Assembly: GCA_946184615.1 (NCBI GenBank)
Contig: CAMHFN010000003.1
Location: forward strand, 62,001 to 126,000
Source: an uncultured Bacteroidales bacterium
GTDB lineage: Bacteria > Bacteroidota > Bacteroidia > Bacteroidales > F082
Length of the DNA stretch: 64,000 bases
Reading direction: 5' to 3'
Below the pieces are notes generated by a model. It did not search any database and was not told where the DNA came from. It was given only the letters and a program-made list of their open reading frames with translations. The translations under genes were made by a program, and so were the position numbers. This document shows, piece by piece, positions 6,670 to 13,424 of this stretch (positions within the stretch are counted from its first letter, which is position 1; each line of letters begins with the position of its first letter).

Positions 6670-9214
6670 ACATCCCGTCGCGCTTCAACTCGGCCAATAC
6701 CATTCTGATCTCTCCAAAGTCGAATTCATCGCCAAGCACGTCTTTGGCGGCACCTAACGATGGGTCTTCTGTCGATTCGAAATAGTCGCGGATGGTGTCG
6801 TAATGTTCCTCGCTGACGAACTGTGTGGCATCATACAGATCCTTCGCAATGAATTTAGCCAAGTGACCGTAAATGGTAGAGATTTTCAGTCCACGCTCCT
6901 TGGCGATTTGTTCGGGACTCAGCCCTTCCTCAATCATGTTTTTGGTGATTTCGTAGGTGCTGATTTTGGGCTCTTTGGGGGACTCTTCTTTGGACTCCTT
7001 CTGGGGCTCGTCAGAGGTGTCTTCAAGCGTTCCGAGATTAATGCCTTGCTGCCCTAAAGATCTCAGAATGATGTCGAGGATTTCGGCACCAAATTGCTTC
7101 ACACGCTTGTCGCCTATGCCTTTGATGGCTTTGAGTTCGCGTAAGGTGACGGGCTGCTCTTTGGCGATGGCCTTGAGTGCTGTGGTGGGGACGATCCGAT
7201 AGACTTCCACATCCAGCTCGTCAGCCCTCTCTGCCCGCCAAGCGTGAAGCCGCTTATATAAAGAGTTTCCTTTCAGGTCGTCCTTGATGGAGACTTTGCC
7301 CTTGGGTTTCTTCTCCGCTTCCAATACAGCTACTGCCTTGGCTCGCTGGTATTCCTTGATGCTAAAGCCCTTGCAGCAGGCCTCCAAACAGCTTTGCTTG
7401 GTTTGAAGGTCTTCCTTGAACTGCCCCAGAGCCTCGGTGAGCAGTTCGTTGATGGCCTTGTTGTCGGTCTTGAAGGGGAGTTCGAAAAAGCCTTCGGTAA
7501 GCTTGTCGAGTTGTTCCTTGAAATAGATGGCGCCCTTGGTGAGACGTTCTTGCAATATCGTGTTCTGTTCACAGGAAGGCATTTGGGAATGGAGCTTTCT
7601 GACCTGTCCCTCGAACTTGGAACCGACGCCGCAGAGGGTCTCCAAGAATTGGTTCCGCCGTTTCGAGAGGTCTTGGATCATGTCGGCATCAAACAAGGTG
7701 TTGTTGTCGTAGAGGATTTTCATCACCTTGCCGAAGCCCTTGTAAAGACCGTAGAAGTCGATGAGTTCCAGCAACACCTCCAGCTCGTAGTCATGGCGCA
7801 GCTGGTCGACTTTCTCTTGGGTGGGTTCCAGCTCGGGGATGTGGTCAACAAACTGGTTTACCGAGAAATCGTTCACCAAGGCGCTCGACGGGATTCGGGT
7901 CTTCAGTACCAATCCTTCCAATGAGGTGCATCGACTCAAAGCCACATAGACCTGCCCGTGGGCGAAGGCATGACCAGCGTCGATGATGAGCTTGTCGAAG
8001 GTAAGGCCTTGGCTCTTGTGGATGGTGACGGCCCAAGCCAGACGCAGGGGGATCTGGGTGAAGCTGCCAATCTCATTTTCTTCGATGTTTTGGTTCTCGG
8101 CGTTGATGCTGTATTCCATGTTCTGCCAGGTGAGTTTCGACACGGTGATGCATTCGTCGCCGCATTGCACTTCCACCGAGCCTTGGTCTTCATCGATGCC
8201 GACAACTCGTCCGATCTTGCCGTTGAAGAAGGCCTTCTCGGGGCTGGGATCGTTTTTGACGAACATCACTTGCGCGCCGATTTTCAGTTCCAGTTCTTCC
8301 TTGGTGGGGTAGGTGTTTTCGGGGAAGGTGCCTTTGACCTCGGCGTTGAAGAAAATGGACTTTGACGGAAGTGCTTCTAGTTTCGACTCATTGATGGCAT
8401 CGGCTTGGAAGTTGTGGGTGGTCAGGGTGATATAGCCGTCCTTGTCATCGGGCTGGTAGTCGGGGAGATAGCGTTGGTTGAGGAGTTGCAGACATTCAGC
8501 ATCCATGCGGTTGTCACGCACCTTGTTGAGCAGGGTGATGAAGTCCTCGTCGTGTTGACGGTACATGTGGTCGAGCTCCACGCAGAGGTAAGGCGTTTTT
8601 TGCAGGACATGGCTGCCGAAGAAATACACGTTGTTGTAATAGGGCGCAAGGATTTCCCATTCTTCGGGTTTGGCCACGGGAGCCAACTGGTGTACGTCGC
8701 CAATCATCAGGAGCTGCACGCCGCCGAAGGGTTTCTGTGACCTTCTGGCCCGTCGCAGCACCGCGTCGATGGCATCGAGTACATCGGCTCGGACCATGCT
8801 GATTTCGTCGATGACGAGCAGGTCGAGGCTTCGGATGATGTTGAGTTTGCTCTTCCTTAGCTTTTGGTACTGTGAAGCCAGGGTCCTGGCATTGGGCTTG
8901 GGAGATTCATTTCCAGCAAACAGGCCTTCCCCTTCCGAGGGTTGGCCAACATTTGTGAGTTGTATCCCGTCTTCGGGGATCTGTGGCCCAAATGGAAGTT
9001 GAAAGAAAGAGTGTATGGTCTGTCCCCCCGCATTGATGGCAGCTACTCCCGTAGGGGCGACCATCACCATACGTTTATAGGTCTTGGCGCGCAGGTTTCT
9101 CAAAAAAGTGGTCTTTCCGGTTCCCGCCCTTCCCGTCAGGAAGATATGCGAGTCGGTATAAAGCACCAATTCCTCTGCAAACTCAAGTTTCTGATTGGTA
9201 AAGAATTCCTGCAT
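6608..9214 (-). CDS. Pif1/RecD-like helicase with HRDC and C-terminal helix-turn-helix domains
   Basis: An 868-residue SF1 helicase. Walker A is GRAGTGKTT near residue 30 and Walker B is LLVIDEISMV. Further helicase motifs include GGVQLLMIGDVHQLAPV and the C-terminal WAVTIHKSQGLTFDKLIID and VYVALSRC. A HRDC domain (about 650-715, LRELKAIKGIGDKRVKQFG) and a helix-turn-helix domain (about 750-850, MIEEGLSPEQIAKERGLKIS) follow; both occur in RecQ-type helicases and probably bind DNA. It should unwind DNA 5'-3' in replication or repair. The -7 box TACCTTTG (9238-9245, minus) lies inside the end of the upstream gene. The 3' end overlaps the TSCPD gene antisense. Confidence 0.9.
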   Translation of the reverse strand: MQEFFTNQKLEFAEELVLYTDSHIFLTGRAGTGKTTFLRNLRAKTYKRMVMVAPTGVAAINAGGQTIHSFFQLPFGPQIPEDGIQLTNVGQPSEGEGLFAGNESPKPNARTLASQYQKLRKSKLNIIRSLDLLVIDEISMVRADVLDAIDAVLRRARRSQKPFGGVQLLMIGDVHQLAPVAKPEEWEILAPYYNNVYFFGSHVLQKTPYLCVELDHMYRQHDEDFITLLNKVRDNRMDAECLQLLNQRYLPDYQPDDKDGYITLTTHNFQADAINESKLEALPSKSIFFNAEVKGTFPENTYPTKEELELKIGAQVMFVKNDPSPEKAFFNGKIGRVVGIDEDQGSVEVQCGDECITVSKLTWQNMEYSINAENQNIEENEIGSFTQIPLRLAWAVTIHKSQGLTFDKLIIDAGHAFAHGQVYVALSRCTSLEGLVLKTRIPSSALVNDFSVNQFVDHIPELEPTQEKVDQLRHDYELEVLLELIDFYGLYKGFGKVMKILYDNNTLFDADMIQDLSKRRNQFLETLCGVGSKFEGQVRKLHSQMPSCEQNTILQERLTKGAIYFKEQLDKLTEGFFELPFKTDNKAINELLTEALGQFKEDLQTKQSCLEACCKGFSIKEYQRAKAVAVLEAEKKPKGKVSIKDDLKGNSLYKRLHAWRAERADELDVEVYRIVPTTALKAIAKEQPVTLRELKAIKGIGDKRVKQFGAEILDIILRSLGQQGINLGTLEDTSDEPQKESKEESPKEPKISTYEITKNMIEEGLSPEQIAKERGLKISTIYGHLAKFIAKDLYDATQFVSEEHYDTIRDYFESTEDPSLGAAKDVLGDEFDFGEIRMVLAELKRDGMFSTPLPSPDESPSPTDPDMR

Positions 9215-9229
9215 TTCAATGAAAAACTT

Positions 9230-10057
9230 TCATTTTGCAAAGGTAATTGTTTTCGGCAACCGATAGCTGCTTTTTGTCTCCATTTTCTTTAAAATAACCT
9301 TGAAATCCTCGGGAAGCAGATTCCATTCGGTTAAGGCGATGTCGTCAGGAATCTCTTTGTAGAAGGCTTCGGCGATGCCGCCGGTGATGCAGGCAAGGGT
9401 GTCGCTGTCGCCGCCCAGGGAGATGGCCAAACGAATGGCGGACTCGAAGTCGGTGCTGTCGAAAAAGGCGACCATGGCCTCAGGGACGGTGCCTTGGCAG
9501 GAGCCCTCCCAGCCATAGACGGGACGGATCTCGTCGCAAGTGCGGTTGAGGTTGTAACCGTATTTCTCCGTGATGTACGAACGAATCTCTTCCTTGCTGC
9601 TGCCGTTGCGGGCCATGAAGATGGCAGCCGCTGTGGATTGGGCACCCTTGATGCCTTCAGGATGGTTGTGGGTGATGGCGGAGGAGAGGCCTGCCACACG
9701 TTCGGTCTCCTCCAAAGTGTCAAACATCCAGCCGTTGGCACTGGCGCGCATGGCGGAGCCGTTACCCCATGAGTTGTAGGGCTCGCGCTTGCCGTCGCTC
9801 CTGAAGAGCCAACGGAAAAACATCCCGCCATACCCGCCCATGGGGCAGGGATACTTTCTGGCAAAGCTGATGAAGCTCGCTTCCAAAGTATCCATGCCGT
9901 GCGTGGGGTCCTTCAACAGCCAGTCGGCCACAGCCATGGTCATAATGCTGTCGTCGGTGTAGTTGCTCTCCGGAGAGAACAACGGAAAATTCATAGTCTT
10001 TATATTGTTAAATTCATATACCGATCCTACGGTATCGCCAATAATTGATCCAAGCAT
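9230..10057 (-). CDS. ADP-ribosylglycohydrolase family protein
   Basis: A 275-residue member of the DraG/ARH family, which removes ADP-ribose from proteins or other acceptors using two Mg2+ ions. All family metal- and substrate-binding motifs are visible: GSIIGDTVGSVYE at the N-terminus, YTDDSIMTMAVADWLL, the glycine-rich GNGSAMRASANGW, THNHPEGIKGAQSTAAAIFM and ISLGGDSDTLACITGGIAEA. The active site looks intact. It lies in the same direction as a VWA-domain gene and a Nudix regulator gene, with a long repeat hairpin in the 102-nt gap upstream. Whether it acts on protein ADP-ribosylation or on small-molecule ADP-ribosides is not determined. Confidence 0.93.
   Translation of the reverse strand: MLGSIIGDTVGSVYEFNNIKTMNFPLFSPESNYTDDSIMTMAVADWLLKDPTHGMDTLEASFISFARKYPCPMGGYGGMFFRWLFRSDGKREPYNSWGNGSAMRASANGWMFDTLEETERVAGLSSAITHNHPEGIKGAQSTAAAIFMARNGSSKEEIRSYITEKYGYNLNRTCDEIRPVYGWEGSCQGTVPEAMVAFFDSTDFESAIRLAISLGGDSDTLACITGGIAEAFYKEIPDDIALTEWNLLPEDFKVILKKMETKSSYRLPKTITFAK
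9238..9245 (-). promoter_or_regulatory. Candidate helicase-gene promoter -7 box inside the upstream ORF
   Basis: The minus strand reads TACCTTTG, 24 nt before the helicase ATG at 9214 and inside the last codons of the ADP-ribosylglycohydrolase gene. The helicase can therefore be expressed independently of the upstream genes. Confidence 0.5.
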
Positions 10058-10079
10058 AATTATTTGATTTTTAGGAGTC

Positions 10080-10145
10080 AGGAGTCAGAAGACAGAAGTC
10101 AGAAGTCGGAAGTCGGAATATTCTGTCTTCTGTCTTCTGACTCCT
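10080..10145. repeat. Intergenic hairpin built of AGAAGTC/AGAAGAC repeats
   Basis: Left arm 10080-10104 and right arm 10121-10145 are complementary at 24 of 25 positions, with a 16-nt loop. Each arm is made of degenerate 7-mers (AGAAGTC, AGAAGAC, GGAGTCA). It sits between the VWA gene stop and the glycohydrolase start. It could end or attenuate transcription, but no U-tract follows on the minus strand. Confidence 0.75.
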
Positions 10146-10159
10146 GTCTTCTCTTTTAA

Positions 10160-11236
10160 TTAAACAAGCTCTTCCCAGAAGTCGAGGGGGAGATGGATGT
10201 TAGGGATGTTGATGGCGGCGGCGAACAGCGGCGCAATCTGTTCGGGTGTGAAGCCAGCGATGCCGCAGCCGATGCGGGTCACCAGGAAGGTCATCTCGGG
10301 ATGACAGTCGGCGAAGCGGATGAACTCATCCACGTAGGGCTGGATGGTGTTGACACCGCCTTGCATGGTGGGGATGGCATAGCTTTGCCCTTGCAGGCCC
10401 ACGCCTTGACCCATAATGGCACCGAAGTGGTCCACGGCAATGCGAGCGGCACCGCCACCGTGCCTGCCAGCCAGGTTGCTGCCGAAGACGAAGATTTCGC
10501 CAGGACGCAGGTTGGTGATGCGTTCTGGCGTAATGCGATGCTGGAATTCGCTTAACTCGTGATAGTTACGGTTCATGCTATGACTTTTTGACCGGAAGGC
10601 TTTGCGCTCTGAGGGTGACATGCAATACGAAACAGAAGACTCCATCGAAATTCGGCCGAAGACACTCATTTTTGCCTTGCGTTCTTTTTCCCAAGCGGTT
10701 CTCATACCTGCATCGTCATCTTCGAATGCCATGTGATTGTCGATGCTGAGCGATGCCGAAGTGGCTTCCACGTCTTGGTTGGTTCCGATATAGGCAAAGT
10801 TCCAGCCTTCTTCGTTTTTCATGCGCTCTACCAAAGCTTTGATAGCGCTGCCAGAATACTCGGAGGAAGCATTCTCCAATCCATCGGTAATGACGGTAAC
10901 CATGGCGGTAGCGTCTTCCTTGTCCTTGATGTCTTTGTATAAGGCATTGATGGAGATGCCCATGGCGTCATACAATGGGGTACAGCAGCAGGGCTGGTAT
11001 TCCTTGCTGGTCAGTTCCTTGACTTCAGCAACGGGAACTTTGTCATAGACGAGGCGCTTCTCGCAGTTGCAGAAGATCATCAGCGAAACGAAATGCTCTT
11101 GGGTTTCCTTGAAACGCTCCTGTGCAGAACGGATGCCTCCTACAGTCTCGTTAAATCCAGCAATGGCGGCCTTGGCGATGGTGCTCATCGATCCGCTCTT
11201 GTCTAAAATAATCAAGTTGTAAATCTGAGTTTTCAT
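10160..11236 (-). CDS. VWA domain protein fused to a conserved A1S_2505-like/macro-like C-terminal domain
   Basis: A 358-residue predicted cytoplasmic protein (no signal peptide). The first 200 residues form a von Willebrand A domain with a MIDAS site (ILDKSGSMS at the N-terminus, CCTPLYDAMG with the conserved Thr, TVITDGLENAS with the conserved Asp). From about residue 237 there is a second domain with the conserved IFVFGSNLAGRHGGGAARIA, GQGVGLQGQSYAIPTMQGG, and VTRIGCGIAGF. That glycine-rich pattern resembles phosphate-binding loops of macro-like ADP-ribose-binding folds; this is my inference, and some databases know similar stand-alone proteins as A1S_2505-like phage proteins. Its place between an ADP-ribosylglycohydrolase and a Nudix regulator supports a link with ADP-ribose chemistry. 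Confidence 0.75.
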   Translation of the reverse strand: MKTQIYNLIILDKSGSMSTIAKAAIAGFNETVGGIRSAQERFKETQEHFVSLMIFCNCEKRLVYDKVPVAEVKELTSKEYQPCCCTPLYDAMGISINALYKDIKDKEDATAMVTVITDGLENASSEYSGSAIKALVERMKNEEGWNFAYIGTNQDVEATSASLSIDNHMAFEDDDAGMRTAWEKERKAKMSVFGRISMESSVSYCMSPSERKAFRSKSHSMNRNYHELSEFQHRITPERITNLRPGEIFVFGSNLAGRHGGGAARIAVDHFGAIMGQGVGLQGQSYAIPTMQGGVNTIQPYVDEFIRFADCHPEMTFLVTRIGCGIAGFTPEQIAPLFAAAINIPNIHLPLDFWEELV

Positions 11237-11289
11237 AATGTTTAATTGTTTAATTGTTTAACTGTTGCTCGAAATCTCTAAATTCTAAA

Positions 11290-12099
11290 TTAAAATTCAA
11301 GTCTAAAGTTCTTGTCTTCCTTCAGCCGCTCATACCTTTCTTTATTAAAAGAGAACTTGGTGCCTTTGCGGCGGCGGGGCTCCTCTTCGGAGTACTGTTG
11401 TGATGTGGGGAAGGCGGCCGGTTTCCCTCCGCCAAACAAGGCATCGATGCTCATTCTTCGCATTTCCTGATGCTCGCCGTAATAATCTGAATCACTTTCA
11501 TCGGTCGTTTCTGCTTCTTCCAGAATGCCGGTCTGCAGCATCTTTTTGTAAAAATTACGTCGGTCGAAGTGTACGCCTAAGATCGACTCGTAGAGGCGTT
11601 GCAACTCGGGCATGGTAAACTGCTCATCCAACAAACCGAAACCGATGGGCTCAAAGTGGATGTCTTTCTTCAACTGCTCGGTGGCCTTGCGGAGGATGTA
11701 GTCGTGGTCGAAAGCCAGGGGGGGGACCTCCTCAATGGGGAACCACTGGGCCTTGGCTGCATCGTCGCCACCTTGCACGTCCGATTTTCTGGCCAGCGCA
11801 TAGAAGGCGATGGTGATGACCCGTTCGCGCGGATCACGGTTGACGGCCGTAAAGGTGCCAAATTGCTTCAGGTATTCAAGTTTCAAGCCGGTTTCCTCAC
11901 AAAGCTCACGCATGGCGCCCTGCTCGGCGGTCTCGTCAATGTTCATAAAGCCTCCAGGAAACGCCCAGCAGCCTTTGTAAGGCTCGCCACCTCTTTCTAT
12001 TAATAAGATGTTGAGTCGTTTTCCATCAAACCCAAATACCACGCAGTCGGTCGTTACGGCGGGGTGGGGATACTTGTAACAATACATTTGTTTTTCCAT
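11290..12099 (-). CDS. Nudix hydrolase with C-terminal winged helix (NrtR/AraR-like regulator)
   Basis: A 269-residue protein. The N-terminal Nudix domain carries an apparently intact Nudix box (G-FMNID-E-TAEQGAM-RE-LC-EE-TGL, about residues 47-70), and the region after about 160 (FTMPELQRLYESILGVHFDR, RRNFYKKMLQTGIL) is the winged helix-turn-helix of the NrtR family. Those regulators sense ADP-ribose-like or sugar ligands and control NAD or arabinose genes; some keep hydrolase activity. The ATG at 12097-12099 was chosen because a promoter lies just upstream (TTGC, 19 nt, TAATTTTG); an upstream in-frame start would lie on that promoter. A 15-bp palindrome beyond the -33 region suggests autoregulation. 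Candidate targets are the two downstream genes. Confidence 0.85.
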   Translation of the reverse strand: MEKQMYCYKYPHPAVTTDCVVFGFDGKRLNILLIERGGEPYKGCWAFPGGFMNIDETAEQGAMRELCEETGLKLEYLKQFGTFTAVNRDPRERVITIAFYALARKSDVQGGDDAAKAQWFPIEEVPPLAFDHDYILRKATEQLKKDIHFEPIGFGLLDEQFTMPELQRLYESILGVHFDRRNFYKKMLQTGILEEAETTDESDSDYYGEHQEMRRMSIDALFGGGKPAAFPTSQQYSEEEPRRRKGTKFSFNKERYERLKEDKNFRLEF

Positions 12100-12117
12100 T
12101 ATTGTGTAAATTTGACG

Positions 12118-12147
12118 CAAAATTACAACAATTTTTGGAATCTGCAA
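12118..12147 (-). promoter_or_regulatory. Promoter of the Nudix regulator gene
   Basis: The minus strand has TTGC (12144-12147), a 18-19 nt spacer and TAATTTTG (12118-12125), a good Bacteroidota promoter, 18 nt upstream of the ATG at 12099. Confidence 0.6.
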
Positions 12148-12155
12148 GTATTTTT

Positions 12156-12170
12156 GTGTAAAAATTACAC
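12156..12170. promoter_or_regulatory. Candidate operator palindrome upstream of the Nudix regulator
   Basis: GTGTAAAAATTACAC is a perfect inverted repeat (6-bp arms around AAA) just upstream of the -33 element. A second half-site GTGTAA lies at 12104-12109, over the presumed transcription start. The arrangement suits binding by the adjacent dimeric regulator. Confidence 0.5.
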
Positions 12171-12181
12171 TTTTTTACAAA

Positions 12182-12212
12182 AAAGACCATCCGACATTGC
12201 CGGATGGTCTTT
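12182..12212 (-). terminator. Rho-independent terminator of the secreted three-gene operon
   Basis: A perfect 12-bp stem (12182-12193 with 12201-12212) with a 7-nt loop is followed on the minus strand by six T. It lies about 30 nt beyond the stop of the 12241-12876 gene. Confidence 0.88.
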
Positions 12213-12240
12213 CAAATCCATATAGAGGCTGGGATTTCAG

Positions 12241-12876
12241 TTATTTTAGGTCAAAGCCTTTACCGTTCCAGACCAGTTTTTTTGGGACTTTCTTGCCGTC
12301 ATTGTCCATCAACACTTCGATGTCCTTGCCTTTGCGGGGCAGGGCGAAGGTGGTTTCACCGTGCAAATCCTCACCGATTCCGATCCGGTCTTGGTCGATC
12401 ATATAGAGTTTTTGGGTGGCGTTGTCGTAAACGTAGATGTACATGCCGGAAAACTCCGTAAAGATGGGCTTGTCGTTTTGTGTGAGGTACACGTTTTCGG
12501 CAAAAAGTTTGTGAAGGCCATCGTTGCAGTTCCAATAGCAGTATTCCACACAACTTTTTTCTCCCGTCTTGTCTTCGGGGTAAGCCTGGTCGTAATCCAT
12601 CTCATAGCGGATGTAACCGTTTTTCTTATCTACGGTAAAGGAGACTCCTTTGTCAGGCTTCTCATTTTTCAGGTAGTTGGTCCAAGCTTCCGCAACGGCA
12701 CCGTGTAACTCGTCCTCAGCAGTGCTTAGATAAGTCGTGACAAAATCTACAATGTCGGGCACTTTAAAGGTGGCGACGGGTTCGTTATTCGTTAATCCCT
12801 TGAAAGGATCCTGTGCTTTTGCGCCAAGAAAACTGAACAGGGCTACGGCACAAATAATGATGGCTTTATGTTTCAT
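12241..12876 (-). CDS. Secreted protein of unknown function (domain A family)
   Basis: A 211-residue protein with a cleavable signal peptide (MKHKAIIICAVALFSFLGAKA, then QDPF). I do not recognise a named family. The mature part aligns along its whole length with residues about 22-205 of the large protein encoded at 13425-15110: both have QxPFKxL, a DIVDF(V/L)T segment, EDEL, the strand GYIRYEMDYDQAYPED, CVEYCYWNCNDGLHKLFAEN, YVYDNATQKLY and end in LVWNGKGFDLK. The shared CVEYCYWNC implies disulfides and an extracytoplasmic location. It is the last gene of a three-gene run and is followed by a strong terminator. No transmembrane segment beyond the signal and no T9SS tail were seen. Confidence 0.8.
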   Translation of the reverse strand: MKHKAIIICAVALFSFLGAKAQDPFKGLTNNEPVATFKVPDIVDFVTTYLSTAEDELHGAVAEAWTNYLKNEKPDKGVSFTVDKKNGYIRYEMDYDQAYPEDKTGEKSCVEYCYWNCNDGLHKLFAENVYLTQNDKPIFTEFSGMYIYVYDNATQKLYMIDQDRIGIGEDLHGETTFALPRKGKDIEVLMDNDGKKVPKKLVWNGKGFDLK

Positions 12877-12898
12877 ATCAACTATGTGTTTTTGGAGG

Positions 12899-13390
12899 TT
12901 ATTTACCCGTCATGGTGAAGGTTTGATAGCCTGATCTGCCAATTTCATCACCAGTCTCTGCATCGTAAGCGATGATGCGCATATAATAGGTGTTCTTGCC
13001 CTTCTTGGGGTGAATGTCGCTATTGTACATCCATATAAACTTGTTTTTAAGGCTGAAGCTGTCAGTTTTATTCTTGTTTTTGAATTCTTTGAGTTTTTGA
13101 ACAGGATATTGGAGCAAGCCTTCACCACCATAATCGCCATCTTCAGTATAGGTGTGATCTTCGCCTTTAGGACATTCAACGACCAGGTATAGTTCAGCAT
13201 CGTGATTCTTCATCCCGGTTGCTTCTGCTGAGAAATTGAATTTCATGTAGTATTTCCCGTTGTCATCCTTAAGATTGAGCTCAAGATTGCAATTGGAGAA
13301 CGTCATTCTTTGTCCGAAGACAGTTTTTGAAGTCATGACCGAAAGCATCAGCATGGAAGCTGCGATCAATAAGAGTTTTGAGTGTTTCAT
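12899..13390 (-). CDS. Secreted protein of unknown function (domain B family)
   Basis: A 163-residue protein with a signal peptide (MKHSKLLLIAASMLMLSVMT, cleavage probably before QRMTF). The mature part is a beta-rich domain that resembles residues about 275-400 of the neighbouring large protein: MTFSNCNLELNLKDD compares with MDVRFSNCWIELAESE, KYYMKFNFSAEATGMKNHD with IKYHFDMNVTGGKGQ, KNTYYMRIIAYDAETGDEIG with QKYFMEINAYHGTRKNILG, and both end in a YxxFTxxG strand. It therefore looks like a free-standing copy of the large protein's middle domain. No known family was recognised. It lies 34 nt downstream of the large gene and 22 nt upstream of the domain A gene, so one mRNA is likely. Confidence 0.75.
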   Translation of the reverse strand: MKHSKLLLIAASMLMLSVMTSKTVFGQRMTFSNCNLELNLKDDNGKYYMKFNFSAEATGMKNHDAELYLVVECPKGEDHTYTEDGDYGGEGLLQYPVQKLKEFKNKNKTDSFSLKNKFIWMYNSDIHPKKGKNTYYMRIIAYDAETGDEIGRSGYQTFTMTGK

Positions 13391-13424
13391 TTTAATAAAT
13401 CTTAGTTAATAATTTTTATGAGGG

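Noticed and set aside
10071-10155. CRISPR-like array
   Set aside because: The units are 7-mers without unique spacers and with two orientations; no cas gene is present.
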